This document shows positions 51,465-62,322 of a stretch of DNA of 64,000 nucleotides, piece by piece. The translations under genes and the position numbers were made by a program. Each line of letters begins with the position of its first letter. The stretch's first letter is position 1. The notes below the pieces were generated by a model. The model ran no database searches, had not been told where the DNA came from, and was given only the letters and a program-made list of their open reading frames with translations. This DNA is from LMUY01 sp965199095 (GTDB taxonomy: Bacteria > Pseudomonadota > Alphaproteobacteria > Acetobacterales > Acetobacteraceae), in contig CBDAQM010000004.1 in NCBI GenBank assembly GCA_965199095.1, forward strand, positions 434,001 through 498,000. The letters run 5' to 3'.

Positions 51465-51665
51465 CTACTTCTTGGCGTGTTCGGCCGACTTGCCATGAGC
51501 CTTCGTAGAGTGCTCATGCGCCTTGGTCGAGGTCTCGTGCGCCTTCGTGGAGTGTTCGTGCCCCTTGGCGTGGTCGCCCTTCTCGTGGTGCTCCGCGGCA
51601 GTGCGGTGCGCCTTGGCGGCGGTTTCGTGATGCTCGGCGGCTTCGGCGTGACTGGTCTTTGGCAT
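51465..51665 (-). CDS. Histidine/lysine/alanine-rich repeat protein
   Basis: A 66-residue protein. ATG 51665 has AGGAG 8 nt upstream. Almost every fourth residue is histidine: EAAEHHETAAKAH, then repeats of KAHEHST/KAHETST. Helical periodicity and high charge suggest a soluble disordered or helical protein, possibly metal-binding or stress-related. Similar alanine/histidine-rich small proteins occur in related bacteria, without known function. Confidence 0.65.
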   Translation of the reverse strand: MPKTSHAEAAEHHETAAKAHRTAAEHHEKGDHAKGHEHSTKAHETSTKAHEHSTKAHGKSAEHAKK

Positions 51666-51783
51666 AACTGGCTCCTGGTCTGATGCGCCATCTGATGTGG
51701 CCTGCATCAAACGACAGGGCAGCGGTGGAGTTGCGAGCGTTTCGCGGCCACCCTATCTGCTCAGCGGAAGAGGAGTTCACGGC

Positions 51784-52221
51784 ATGGCAGGTTGGTTCGG
51801 ATCCGGAAAGGCGCAATTGGCGGCTGACGAGGCGTTCCCAGTCCAGCACTCGGACGCGGAGTGGAAGTCGAAGCTGTCGCCTGAGCAGTTCCACGTCCTG
51901 CGGCAACACGGCACGGAGCGGCCGGGCAGCAGCACGCTGAATTACGAGAAGCGCACCGGGGTGTTCTCCTGCGCCGGGTGCGGCCAGGCGCTGTTCGCGT
52001 CGGACACCAAGTATGAGAGCGGCAGCGGCTGGCCAAGCTTCTTCCAGCCGATCGTGGGCGCGGTGGACACCACGGTCGATCGCAGCCTGGGCATGGTCCG
52101 CACGGAGGCGCATTGCAGCCGGTGTGGCGGCCATTTGGGCCATGTATTCCCGGATGGGCCGGAACCCACGGGTGAGCGGTATTGCATGAACGGCCTCTCG
52201 CTGGCGTTCCAGCCGGGCTGA
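51784..52221 (+). CDS. msrB: Peptide methionine-(R)-S-oxide reductase MsrB
   Basis: A 145-residue enzyme that repairs the R form of methionine sulfoxide. Zinc ligands are C63, C66, C111 and C114; the catalytic residue is C134 in RYCMNGLSL. SGSGWPSFF and HLGHVFPDGP are invariant. The start at ATG 51784 follows GAAGAGGAG; the frame is open upstream without a good site. No resolving cysteine of the usual place (near 80) is evident, so thioredoxin may act directly. Confidence 0.93.
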   Translation: MAGWFGSGKAQLAADEAFPVQHSDAEWKSKLSPEQFHVLRQHGTERPGSSTLNYEKRTGVFSCAGCGQALFASDTKYESGSGWPSFFQPIVGAVDTTVDRSLGMVRTEAHCSRCGGHLGHVFPDGPEPTGERYCMNGLSLAFQPG

Positions 52222-52262
52222 TAATTGCTGCTGCGGATCGTCAACGTGCCGGTGCCGATCCG

Positions 52263-52279
52263 GCTCGCTACGAGCGAGC
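52263..52279. terminator. Hairpin between convergent genes
   Basis: GCTCGCT (52263-52269) pairs with AGCGAGC (52273-52279) around a 3-nt loop. It lies between the stops of msrB (+) and the small gene at 52292 (-). There is no T-tract. Confidence 0.45.
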
Positions 52280-52291
52280 GGTTGGGTGACC

Positions 52292-52504
52292 TTACACGTA
52301 GAGCGCGCCGCTCGCACGGGAAAAATCCAGGTAGGTGGGTGTAAGCGGGGCATACTGTGCTGCAAAGTTCTCGGCCTTGCGCCAAATGTCCGCTTCGACC
52401 CGGTCCGGGAAGGCGTACTCGCCAATCCGGATAAAGGCCGCGCCGGGCTGCTCAGGCGGCGAGCCCGACCAGCGGACCCGTCTCTTCTGCCAGGGGAACT
52501 TCAT
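52292..52504 (-). CDS. Small protein of unknown function
   Basis: A 70-residue protein starting at ATG 52504 (MKFPWQKRRVRW), with GAGG 8 nt upstream. It contains GAAFIRIGEYAFPDRVEADIWRKAENF and ends in FSRASGALYV. The frame is open for another 18 residues upstream, but that part is less protein-like. No domain was recognised. It is upstream-unlinked to folC, which lies on the same strand 83 nt after its stop. Confidence 0.5.
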   Translation of the reverse strand: MKFPWQKRRVRWSGSPPEQPGAAFIRIGEYAFPDRVEADIWRKAENFAAQYAPLTPTYLDFSRASGALYV

Positions 52505-52586
52505 GCGGGTATCCTCACCAGAATGCGTGAAGGTCGCAGCGGATCGCCTGACACGCACTGCTGCGTTGGTCGGGCCAGGCGCGGGA

Positions 52587-53822
52587 TTAGCTGGGTTCCA
52601 CCCCGTCAGCCTTGAGGACCTCCCCCGCCAGATACAGGCTGCCGCAGATCAGCACGCGGCCTGGCGTGCTGCCGAGTGAGCGCAAGGCGGCGACCACGGT
52701 GGGACCGGGCCGGGCAACGCCGCTGGAGGCCGCGATGATCGCCTCGACCGGCAACGCCAGGTGCTGATCCGGTTCCGCCACGGCCCAGAGGCTGGCGGCA
52801 TGGGGCAGCAGCGGGCGCAGGAACTCGGCGGTGTCCTTCGCCTGTTTCATGCCGACGATCACATGCGTCGGGCCCCATGCCGCCAGTTGCGTGGCCAGGA
52901 TTTCGCCCGCGCCCGGGTTGTGCCCGCCGTCGAGCCATAGTTCACGGTCAGGGACCATGGCCGCCAGCCTGCCGTGCAAGCGCTGCAGCCGCGCCGGCCA
53001 GGACGCTTGCGCCAAGCCGGCGAAATCGGTGATGCCAAGCTGCGCCGCCCGGATCGCGGCGACCGCGATCCCGGCATTGTCGATCTGGTGCGCCCCTGCC
53101 AGCCCGGGCGACGGCAGAGCCAGTTCGCCCTCCGCATCGCGGTAGTGCAGCCCGGCGCCCGCCGGCGCGATCCACCAATCGCGGCCGCGGGCGCGGACTG
53201 GCCGCTTCGCCTCCAGCACCGCCAACACGCCGTCTGGCTGGTGGCCGGTGACGGCGGGAACGCCCGGTTTCAGGATGCCCGCTTTCTCGGCCGCGATCTC
53301 CGCCAGCGTGTCGCCCAACATTTCCCGATGATCCATCGAGATGGAGGTGATGGCGCAGGCGGCCGGGGTGATCACGTTGGTGGCGTCCCCCCGGCCGCCC
53401 AGCCCCACCTCCAGCACGCAGAGATCGGCCGGGTGCGCGGCAAACAGGGCGAACGCCGCGGCGGTAATAACCTCGAACACCGTGATCGGGGCCTGCCCGT
53501 TGACCCGCTCGATATGTTCCAGCATCTCCGCAAGCGCCATGTCGCTCACCAGCCGGCCGGCAATGCGAAAGCGCTCGTTGAAGCGGACCAGATGGGGCGA
53601 GGTGTATACGTGGACCCGGAGCCCGGCGGCCTCGGCGATGGCGCGGACGAAGGCGCAGGTGCTGCCCTTGCCATTCGTCCCGCCGACATGGACCACAGGC
53701 GGTATCAGCCGTTCCGGATGACCAAGCTGGGCGAGCAGGCCATGGAGGCGGTCGAGGCTGAGGTCGATGAGGCGAGGATGCAGGGAATGCAACCGCGCCA
53801 CGATCGGCTCAATCCGGCTCAT
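52587..53822 (-). CDS. folC: Folylpolyglutamate synthase / dihydrofolate synthase
   Basis: A 411-residue Mur-ligase-family enzyme. The P-loop is GGTNGKGST near residue 50, followed by TSPHLVRFNERFRI, and the central-domain EVGLGGRGDATN and SISMDHREMLGDTL. It adds glutamate to folates and dihydropteroate. Start ATG 53822 (MSRIEPIV). It is the last gene of the ftsH-folC stretch. Confidence 0.92.
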   Translation of the reverse strand: MSRIEPIVARLHSLHPRLIDLSLDRLHGLLAQLGHPERLIPPVVHVGGTNGKGSTCAFVRAIAEAAGLRVHVYTSPHLVRFNERFRIAGRLVSDMALAEMLEHIERVNGQAPITVFEVITAAAFALFAAHPADLCVLEVGLGGRGDATNVITPAACAITSISMDHREMLGDTLAEIAAEKAGILKPGVPAVTGHQPDGVLAVLEAKRPVRARGRDWWIAPAGAGLHYRDAEGELALPSPGLAGAHQIDNAGIAVAAIRAAQLGITDFAGLAQASWPARLQRLHGRLAAMVPDRELWLDGGHNPGAGEILATQLAAWGPTHVIVGMKQAKDTAEFLRPLLPHAASLWAVAEPDQHLALPVEAIIAASSGVARPGPTVVAALRSLGSTPGRVLICGSLYLAGEVLKADGVEPS

Positions 53823-53860
53823 CAAGCGCTCCGTTGCGCTTCAACGCCTCAGGCGGAACC

Positions 53861-55780
<1,920 letters not shown>

Positions 55781-55923
55781 CTAGGTTCCCTGGCCATCCA
55801 AATCCTGCCCTCAGCCCTTGCGACGGGTGTCAGGCGTTCCAATCGACACCCCGCCGGTTCCGGTGTTGGCGCCTGCACCAACATGGGACCGCTGCAACAC
55901 GAACACACCCCCAGCCCGATCAC

Positions 55924-57117
55924 CTATGGCAAGAAAGGCGCGCCCGCCGCAGGCAAGCCCGCGTGGCGTAGGACGCCCGCTTCCTCGGACGCCGTACGGG
56001 CATGATAATTCAAAAAAGGCACATCCGATAGCGCGCTCTTGTATCTGAAGGCGGGCAGGGTGCGCAGCACGGCAAATGGCAGGGCCGACACCGCGCGGAA
56101 CGCCGACGCCGTATCGCCCAACGCCCCGACCATGCTGCCGGCGGCGCTGGCCGCCACGCGGAAGCGGTGGTCCCACACCACGCCGGGCTGCGCCGCCACG
56201 GGTGCGGCCAGCGCCGCCGCCTCGCGCGTCAGCAGCCATCCTGGACCGCGCCGGCCAGCGTCCTGCATCCGGACCCCCGCGATCGTCAAAGCCGCGGGGT
56301 GCGCCGCCAACCTGGCGACATTGCCCACGGGAAATCGTCGGCCGGACAGGCTGCGGAGCAAGGCGGCCAGGCTCTGGGGACGCAAGGCGCCGGGGGAGAG
56401 CACGGCGAACCCATCGGGATGCAGTTGCGCGCGCGCCGCCAACTCGCGGGCCGTCGCCGCTTCGGACCGTGCCCGGGCCTGGCCCGCATCGGCCGCCATC
56501 GCCAGCAAGGCCGCGCGATCGGCGCCGATTTCCTGGCGGAGGCGCGCCCGGGTCGCGCGAAGGTCCGTGTTGGTCGGGTCTTCCACCGGCGTGAGCCCGG
56601 CAGCCGACACGACCTCCCGCAGCCGCGCCGGGTCGACGCCAAGAAGGGGGCGGAGCAGCCGGATGTCGTCCGTCTCGACCAGCGCGGCCATCCCGGCCAG
56701 CCCGTCCGGGCCGCTTCCACGCCGCAGGCGCATCAGCACCGTTTCGGCCTGGTCACCGGCATGATGGCCAAGCAACAGGTCGACGAGCCCGGCATGCCGG
56801 CAGGCGGCGGACAGCGCGGCATACCGGGCGACGCGAGCCCGGGCAGCGACACCCGGGCCAGGATGGAGGTCCGTCAGCCGGAGCACGGTGGCGGACATGC
56901 CTCGCGCCACCAGGGCGGCGCGGGTCGTCTCGGCCTCCGTCGCGGATGCGGCGCGCAGCCCATGGTCGACGATGAACGCCACCGGATCACCCCAGCCCTG
57001 CGTCAGGATCGCCAGCGCGAGGCTGTCCGGTCCTCCGGACACGGCGACGGCAACCCGGCGGGCGCCATCCCACGGTCCCAGCCGGTCCATCGAAGCGGCG
57101 AACTCATCCGCTCCCAT
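55924..57117 (-). CDS. tilS: tRNA(Ile)-lysidine synthase
   Basis: A 397-residue enzyme that converts the CAU anticodon of tRNA-Ile2 to lysidine. The PP-loop ATP motif VSGGPDS is near residue 27, and LLGHHAGDQAETVLMRLRRGSGPDGLAGM is a family block. The C-terminal part is weaker and ends in an alanine/proline-rich tail, possibly with an eroded C-terminal domain. A 143-nt gap separates it from ftsH downstream. Confidence 0.88.
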   Translation of the reverse strand: MGADEFAASMDRLGPWDGARRVAVAVSGGPDSLALAILTQGWGDPVAFIVDHGLRAASATEAETTRAALVARGMSATVLRLTDLHPGPGVAARARVARYAALSAACRHAGLVDLLLGHHAGDQAETVLMRLRRGSGPDGLAGMAALVETDDIRLLRPLLGVDPARLREVVSAAGLTPVEDPTNTDLRATRARLRQEIGADRAALLAMAADAGQARARSEAATARELAARAQLHPDGFAVLSPGALRPQSLAALLRSLSGRRFPVGNVARLAAHPAALTIAGVRMQDAGRRGPGWLLTREAAALAAPVAAQPGVVWDHRFRVAASAAGSMVGALGDTASAFRAVSALPFAVLRTLPAFRYKSALSDVPFLNYHARTASEEAGVLRHAGLPAAGAPFLP

Positions 57118-57133
57118 GCGGCGGCGCGGGCGG

Positions 57134-57994
57134 TCAGCGGCAGGCGGCGCGTTGCCGGGTGGCCGCTTCCGCCTCGCGAATATCGGGCCGCGGCTGCGGG
57201 AATTCGGCCCGTAGCTTCGCCAGGGCGTCGCAGGCGGATTGCCGGTCCCCCAGCGCGATCAGCGAATTCGCGACGCCGAGCAAGGCGTCCGGCGCCCTGC
57301 CCCCGGTGCGCGAGCGATTATAGGCGTCGTAGAAATCCGGCGCGGCCTGCTGGTAGTTGCGCTCCCCCATCTCCGCCTGCGCCAGCAGGAACTGGGCGTC
57401 CGCCGCCCGTGGCCCCTTCTTGGCCAGCACCTCGCGGGCTGCCGCCTCCGCGGCGGGATAGTCACGCCGTGCCAGCGCCGCGTTGCCCTCCTGCATCGCC
57501 AGCTCCGGCGTGCGGGGTGGTGGACCCGGCGGCGGACCGCCCAACCCGGTGGAGGGCACAGCGCCCAGCACCGAGGGCGGCGGGCTCAACGTCGCAGGCG
57601 CCTGCCGCGGCGCCGGGGCCGGGCTTGCGCCGCCGGCCGCGCCGTTCTGCATCGCGAAGGTCAGGTCGGCGATCTGCTTGTTGAGGTCTTCGCCCTGGCG
57701 CTGCTGCTGGTTGGTGAGTTGGTCCACCTGGCCGCGCAAGTCGCGAACCTGGTCTTCCAGGGTCGATACCCGGTCCAGCAACTGCGCCGTCAGCCCGGAG
57801 GTGTCGCCGCCGCCGCTGCGATCCGGCCGGTAGACCGGCGTGGGCGCACCGCCACGCTGCTGCATCTGCTGGATTTGCTGCCGCAACTCCAGGATTTGGT
57901 TCTGCAAGGCGATGGCGTCGCGGCTGTCCATCTGGGCCAGGGCGGGGCCGCCCGCCAACATCACACCCGCCAGAGCCAAGCCGGCCAACCTCAT
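57134..57994 (-). CDS. cpoB: Cell division coordinator CpoB (YbgF)
   Basis: A 286-residue periplasmic protein. After a signal peptide (RLAGLALAGVMLAGGPALAQ) comes an N-terminal coiled coil (QNQILELRQQIQQMQQ and LLDRVSTLEDQVRDLRGQVDQLTNQQQR). A proline-rich linker then leads to a C-terminal TPR domain (AAEAAAREVLAKKGPRAADAQFLLAQAEMGERNYQQAAPDFYDAY). It is the end of the Tol-Pal cluster; in E. coli it couples Tol with peptidoglycan synthesis. It is separated from pal by a terminator. Confidence 0.9.
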   Translation of the reverse strand: MRLAGLALAGVMLAGGPALAQMDSRDAIALQNQILELRQQIQQMQQRGGAPTPVYRPDRSGGGDTSGLTAQLLDRVSTLEDQVRDLRGQVDQLTNQQQRQGEDLNKQIADLTFAMQNGAAGGASPAPAPRQAPATLSPPPSVLGAVPSTGLGGPPPGPPPRTPELAMQEGNAALARRDYPAAEAAAREVLAKKGPRAADAQFLLAQAEMGERNYQQAAPDFYDAYNRSRTGGRAPDALLGVANSLIALGDRQSACDALAKLRAEFPQPRPDIREAEAATRQRAACR

Positions 57995-58054
57995 CTCAGC
58001 ACTCCTGCGATCATCAGCCGGGTTCTACGTCGCCTGCCGCGGACCGCAAACATC

Positions 58055-58085
58055 AAAAAGCCGGCAGCCCTGCGGCCGCCGGCTT
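58055..58085 (-). terminator. Rho-independent terminator after pal
   Basis: On the minus strand AAGCCGGC (58085-58078) and GCCGGCTT (58065-58058) form an 8-bp stem with a GC-rich 12-nt loop, and the stem runs into a T-tract (58059-58055). It lies between pal and cpoB, so cpoB likely depends on readthrough or its own promoter. Confidence 0.8.
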
Positions 58086-58102
58086 GTTCGTCCCGCCGCG
58101 GC

Positions 58103-58585
58103 TCAGCGGACGGAGGTGATCGCGTTGCGGTTCTGCTGATACGCGCTTTCATCGGAGCCCAGCGCGGTCGGCCGGTCCTTGCCATAGCTGATCGTGCTGA
58201 TGCGCGACGACGCGACGCCGTGCGCCACCAGGTAGTCGCGGGCGGCGTTGGCCCGGCGGGCGCCCAGCGCGATGTTGTATTCCTCGGTCCCGCGCTCGTC
58301 GCAATTGCCGGCGATCTGCACGGCATCCTGCGGGTAGCGGCCAAGCCAGGCGGACTGGCGGTCCAGCGTGCCACGCGCATCACCGCTGAGGCTGGACTCG
58401 TTCAGCGCATAGAACACCCGGTCGCCCACATTAGCCACCAGATCCTCCTCGCTGCCGGGCGCCGCACCGGATGTTCCGCCGGCGACGGCTCCGTTACCGG
58501 CGAGGCCCGTCGTGTCCGCCGCCTTGTTGGCGCAGGCGGAAAGCAAGGCAAGCGTCGCAAGGAGGGCCAAGGTCCTGGTGTTCAT
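58103..58585 (-). CDS. pal: Peptidoglycan-associated lipoprotein Pal
   Basis: A 160-residue outer-membrane lipoprotein. The leader MNTRTLALLATLALLSAC gives lipobox LSAC with C18. The C-terminal OmpA-like domain has VFYALNESSLS, the NCDERGTEEYNIALGARRANAARDYLVAHG motif, and ends with NRNAITSVR. It binds peptidoglycan and TolB. Confidence 0.95.
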   Translation of the reverse strand: MNTRTLALLATLALLSACANKAADTTGLAGNGAVAGGTSGAAPGSEEDLVANVGDRVFYALNESSLSGDARGTLDRQSAWLGRYPQDAVQIAGNCDERGTEEYNIALGARRANAARDYLVAHGVASSRISTISYGKDRPTALGSDESAYQQNRNAITSVR

Positions 58586-58717
58586 CGATGTTCATTCCTG
58601 GTTGCATGGGGTCGGGCGAAAATTGTCATTGCGATAACGGTCGAGTTACAAGTTCGTTCCGGGTCGATGCCGAGTACGGTCCGTTGGCCGCGGCGTCAAG
58701 GCCATCGACTGACGCAA

Positions 58718-60025
58718 TCAAGCGAGCAGCGGCGACCACGCCGGGTCGGAGGCGTCGCCCGGCGTTGGAACCGCCCGCTCATTGAACCCGGTGATGTCGA
58801 TCGACACCAGCCGCGAGGAATAGCCGGAGCCGCGGTTGTCCCGTGCCGCGCTCTCGCGGAAGAACATCAGGACGCGCCCGTTGGGGCAGAAGGTCGGCCC
58901 CTCCACGTCGAAGCTTTCGGACAGGATCCGCTCGCCGGACCCGTCCGGGTGCATGACGCCGATCGCGAAGGAGGAGCCGAGCCGGGTGAAGGCGATCAGG
59001 TCGCCGCGCGGGGACCAGACCGGGGTCGCATAGCGCCCGCTGCCGAACGAGATGCGCTTCGCCCCGCCGCCGCCCGCGCCCATGACGTAGAGCTGCTGGT
59101 CGCCACCGCGGTCGGAGTTGAACACGATCTGCGAGCCATCCGGGCTGTAGCACGGGCTGGTGTCGATCGCGCCGGAATTGGTCAGGCGCTGCGAGCCGCC
59201 GCCGTTGAGGCCCACCGTCACGATGTCGGACCCGGCGCCGCGCGTCACGGACATGATCACGTGGCTGCCGTCCGGGGCGAAGCGCGGGGCGAAGGTGATG
59301 CCGTCGAACTCACCCAGGACGCGCTGCGCACCGCTGCCCAGGTTGAAGGAATACACCCGCGGCCGGTTGTTGGCATAGGACATGAAGACGATCTCATCCA
59401 GCGTCGGGTGGAACCGCGGCGTCAGCACCAGCCACGAGCCGTCGGTCAAGTAGCGGTTGTTCTCGCTGTCCTGGTCCATGATGGCCAGCCGCTTGACCCG
59501 GCGGTCGCGCGGTCCGGACCCGGCGACGTAGACGATGCGGGTGTCGAAATAGCCCTTCTCGCCCAGCAGCCGCTCGTAGATCACATCGGCGATGATGTGC
59601 GCGACCCGGCGCCAGTTGCCGGCGGCCGTGGTATAGGCCGTGCCCTGGATTTGCTGGCCCACCGGCACGTCCCACAGCCGGAACTCCACCCGGCCCGCCG
59701 TGGCGTTGCCCGTCACCAGCGCCTGCGCCCCCGTCGCCTTCCAGGCCGTGAAGTCCGGCGTGTCGCCGGCGGGCGCCGCGCCGCCGATCGGCTTGAACAG
59801 GCCGGATCGCTGCAGGTCGGCGCTGACAACGTCGGTGATCTGCGACCCCAGGTCGCCGCCCATCGTCGGGATGGCGATCGGGATCGGGTCGGTCCGCGCC
59901 CGGTCCACCGTGATCGCTGCGGCCGGGGCGCCGCCAGCCTGCTGCGCCGCCGCCGGCGCGGCAAGCAGGGTGGCGGTCCCGGCGAGGACGCCGCGGCGGC
60001 CGATGATGGGGGTGACGAGGCTCAT
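58718..60025 (-). CDS. tolB: Tol-Pal system protein TolB
   Basis: A 435-residue periplasmic beta-propeller protein. ATG 60025 gives MSLVTPIIGRRGVLAGTATL, a twin-arginine-like leader that ends in APAAAQ. The N-terminal alpha/beta domain (DPIPIAIPTMGG) precedes propeller repeats such as YSPDGSQIVFNSDRGG and WSPRGDLIAFTRLG. A longer frame upstream is not needed. It connects Pal with TolA. Confidence 0.93.
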   Translation of the reverse strand: MSLVTPIIGRRGVLAGTATLLAAPAAAQQAGGAPAAAITVDRARTDPIPIAIPTMGGDLGSQITDVVSADLQRSGLFKPIGGAAPAGDTPDFTAWKATGAQALVTGNATAGRVEFRLWDVPVGQQIQGTAYTTAAGNWRRVAHIIADVIYERLLGEKGYFDTRIVYVAGSGPRDRRVKRLAIMDQDSENNRYLTDGSWLVLTPRFHPTLDEIVFMSYANNRPRVYSFNLGSGAQRVLGEFDGITFAPRFAPDGSHVIMSVTRGAGSDIVTVGLNGGGSQRLTNSGAIDTSPCYSPDGSQIVFNSDRGGDQQLYVMGAGGGGAKRISFGSGRYATPVWSPRGDLIAFTRLGSSFAIGVMHPDGSGERILSESFDVEGPTFCPNGRVLMFFRESAARDNRGSGYSSRLVSIDITGFNERAVPTPGDASDPAWSPLLA

Positions 60026-60039
60026 GGCGTTGTCTCCGC

Positions 60040-61038
60040 TCAAGGCTTGAAGATGAAGTCGAATTTGTGGGTTGTGCCGAGCATGCCCTGCGGCAGCGGC
60101 AGGGCCGAACACTGCGCCGCCAGCACCGCCCGGACGGCCCGTTCGGCGAAGGCGTGCAGCGGGCTGCCCAGCGGCGCGGCCGGGTCGCCGGGCGCGATTT
60201 CCGCCAGCCGGGCGACGCCGGACGCGTCGGTGGTGACGATCAGGTGGACCGAGAACGTCTCGGCATGCAGCGCCCCGGCGTCACGCGTCCAGCAATCGCG
60301 CACCTTCTCGCCGATCGCCCCCCGCTGCTCGGCGGACAGGGAGGTGTTGTCCGTCCCGTGGATACTGCCGCCCTGCTGCGGCGCGCCGGAGCGTGGCGGG
60401 CTGTAGCGGGCGGTCGGCGCCTCCGTCTGCGGGCGCAAGGAACGCAGCCGTTCCAGCGTGTTGAGCAGGCTGCGGCTGTCCGGCGCCGGCGTGCGGGTCG
60501 GATTGGGCTGGCTGCTCAGGCTCGGCGCCGCCGGGGTGGGTGGCGGCGGCGTGGGTGGCGGCGGCACGGGCAAGGGTGGCGTCGGCAGCGGCGGCTGCGG
60601 GGACGGCGGCGGCGGGGCGGGCGGCGCAGGGGGCGGCGGTGGCGCAGGCGTGGGTGTCGGCTCCGGCGTCGGCGGCGGCGTGGGCGTTGGCGGCGGCGGG
60701 ACCGGCACTGGCGGCGGTGGTGTGGGGGGCGGTGGCGGAGGAGGGGGTGGTGGCGGCGGGGGAGGTGGGGGCGGCGGTTGCGGCGGCGTCGGCTTCGGCG
60801 GCTCCGGCGTCGGTGGTTCCGGCGACGGCTCGGGCGCGGATGTGGAGGCAGGCACGGGCGCGGAGACCGTGGATCTGCGGGCTTCCTGCGTCGGACCTTC
60901 CACGTCCACGTCGAAGCTCGCCTGTTCCGGCGGCTTCTCCAGCGGTTTGGCGGGGATGGCGAACAGCAGCGCCGCGCCCACGATCGCGTGGAACACGAAA
61001 GAAATGGCGGCGCCCCGACCCAGACGGTCGTTCCTCAT
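60040..61038 (-). CDS. tolA: TolA-like energy transducer with polyproline linker
   Basis: A 332-residue inner-membrane protein. ATG 61038 gives MRNDRLGRGAAISFVFHAIVGAALLFAIP with one transmembrane helix. The periplasmic linker (about residues 70-200) is mostly prolines, rather than the usual alanine/lysine helix. The C-terminal domain has CWTRDAGALHAETFSVHLIVTTDASG.. as in TolA/TonB. The gene position between tolR and tolB identifies it. The upstream frame beyond 61038 overlaps tolR and is not needed. Confidence 0.88.
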   Translation of the reverse strand: MRNDRLGRGAAISFVFHAIVGAALLFAIPAKPLEKPPEQASFDVDVEGPTQEARRSTVSAPVPASTSAPEPSPEPPTPEPPKPTPPQPPPPPPPPPPPPPPPPPPTPPPPVPVPPPPTPTPPPTPEPTPTPAPPPPPAPPAPPPPSPQPPLPTPPLPVPPPPTPPPPTPAAPSLSSQPNPTRTPAPDSRSLLNTLERLRSLRPQTEAPTARYSPPRSGAPQQGGSIHGTDNTSLSAEQRGAIGEKVRDCWTRDAGALHAETFSVHLIVTTDASGVARLAEIAPGDPAAPLGSPLHAFAERAVRAVLAAQCSALPLPQGMLGTTHKFDFIFKP

Positions 61039-61057
61039 GCCGGCAAGCCCGTCGTAC

Positions 61058-61609
61058 TCAGCGTCGGCGCGGGCCGGACAGCGTGGCGGGCGGCAGGGCG
61101 GGGACTGCGACCGGCGCCGGCAGTGGCGCCGCAGCCGGCGCTGCCACGGTCGGCGCCGCCATGACCGACGTCGCACTGCCGGGGCCGCCATCCGTCTGCT
61201 CCACCAGCAGCGACACCTTGGAGAAGCCGCCCTGCCGGATGGTGACCATCACCTCAATGATGCGGCCATAGGGAACGCTCTTGTCCCCGCGGACGAAGAT
61301 CCGGCGGTCGGCGTTGGACTGGGATGCGGCTTGCAACCGCGCCACCACGTCGCTCAACTCCATCCCGTCATTGCCGAAATAGACCTTGCCGTCGGACGCG
61401 ACGCTCACGACGATCGGGTCCTTCTCCGGCGTGAGGGGGGTGGCGCTGGCCTTCGGCAGGTCCACGTTCACGCTGGAGCTCAGCAGCGGCGCGGTTATCA
61501 TGAAGATCACCAGCAGCACCAGCATCACGTCCACCAGCGGGGTGACGTTGATCTCCGCCATCGGGCGATAGCGTCCGCCAGACCTCTTGCCGCCAAGCTG
61601 CACGGCCAT
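61058..61609 (-). CDS. tolR: Tol-Pal proton channel subunit TolR
   Basis: A 183-residue protein. The membrane helix INVTPLVDVMLVLLVIFMITAP carries the proton-coupling aspartate (D in LVDVM). A periplasmic domain follows with ASPLTPEKDPIVVSV-like sequence. A C-terminal extension of about 45 residues rich in alanine and proline (AAPTVAAPAAAPLPAPV) is longer than in E. coli. It follows tolQ by 2 nt. Confidence 0.92.
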   Translation of the reverse strand: MAVQLGGKRSGGRYRPMAEINVTPLVDVMLVLLVIFMITAPLLSSSVNVDLPKASATPLTPEKDPIVVSVASDGKVYFGNDGMELSDVVARLQAASQSNADRRIFVRGDKSVPYGRIIEVMVTIRQGGFSKVSLLVEQTDGGPGSATSVMAAPTVAAPAAAPLPAPVAVPALPPATLSGPRRR

Positions 61610-61611
61610 GC

Positions 61612-62322
61612 TCAGCCCCGCTCCTCGGACTGGCGGGACAGGATGGCGCCGAACTCAGTGCCGAACCCTTCCATGCGGGCGGCGAAGCGGCCCAGATCCG
61701 TGCTGAGCTTGTTGTAGGCCAGCACCGCCGGGATCGCCGCGACCAGGCCGATCGCCGTGGCAAACAGCGCCTCCGCGATGCCGGGCGCCACCACAGGCAG
61801 GCTCGTGTTCTTGCTGGCGGCGATGGCGGAGAAGGCGTGCATGATGCCCCACACCGTGCCGAACAGGCCGATGAAGGGCGCGGTCGCACCGACCGAGGCC
61901 AGGAACACCATCCAGCGCTCCATCCGCTCCATCTCGCGGTTCACGGTCACGGTCATGGCGCGATCCACCCGGTCCCGCACGCCGCCCCGCGCCATGTCGG
62001 CGCCGGCCACGCGGGAGGAGCGTCGCCATTCGCCCATGGCGGCGCCGAACACGGCGGCGACCGGGTGGACCGGCTTGGCGCCCTCCTGCTCATACAGCTC
62101 ATCCAGGCTGCCGCCGGACCAGAACCGGTCCTCGAACACGTTGGCCTGCCGGTTGGCGCGGCGGATCGAGGCGATCTTTTCGAAGATGATCGCCCACACC
62201 CAGATGCTGGCCAGCAGCAGGAGGATCATGACGATCTTCACGACGATGTCGGCCTGCAGGAAAAGCGTCAGGATTGACAGGTCGGCCCCAGCGGGCGCTG
62301 CCGTCGTCGCCGTATCACCCAC
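61612..62322 (-). CDS. tolQ: Tol-Pal proton channel subunit TolQ
   Basis: A 236-residue MotA/ExbB-type membrane protein starting at GTG 62322, overlapping ybgC by 8 nt. Helices are in DIVVKIVMILLLLASIWVWAIIF, in FLASVGATAPFIGLFGTVWGIMHAF and in EALFATAIGLVAAIPAVLAYN. These are the expected motifs; it forms the motor with TolR. Confidence 0.93.
   Translation of the reverse strand: MGDTATTAAPAGADLSILTLFLQADIVVKIVMILLLLASIWVWAIIFEKIASIRRANRQANVFEDRFWSGGSLDELYEQEGAKPVHPVAAVFGAAMGEWRRSSRVAGADMARGGVRDRVDRAMTVTVNREMERMERWMVFLASVGATAPFIGLFGTVWGIMHAFSAIAASKNTSLPVVAPGIAEALFATAIGLVAAIPAVLAYNKLSTDLGRFAARMEGFGTEFGAILSRQSEERG

Noticed and set aside
57239..60406. A 1055-codon plus-strand frame across cpoB, pal and tolB
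   Set aside because: It opposes three well-identified genes; its length follows only from low stop frequency in GC-rich DNA.
60458..61717. Glycine-rich plus-strand frame opposite tolA
   Set aside because: It is the complement of the polyproline-coding segment and shows no domain.
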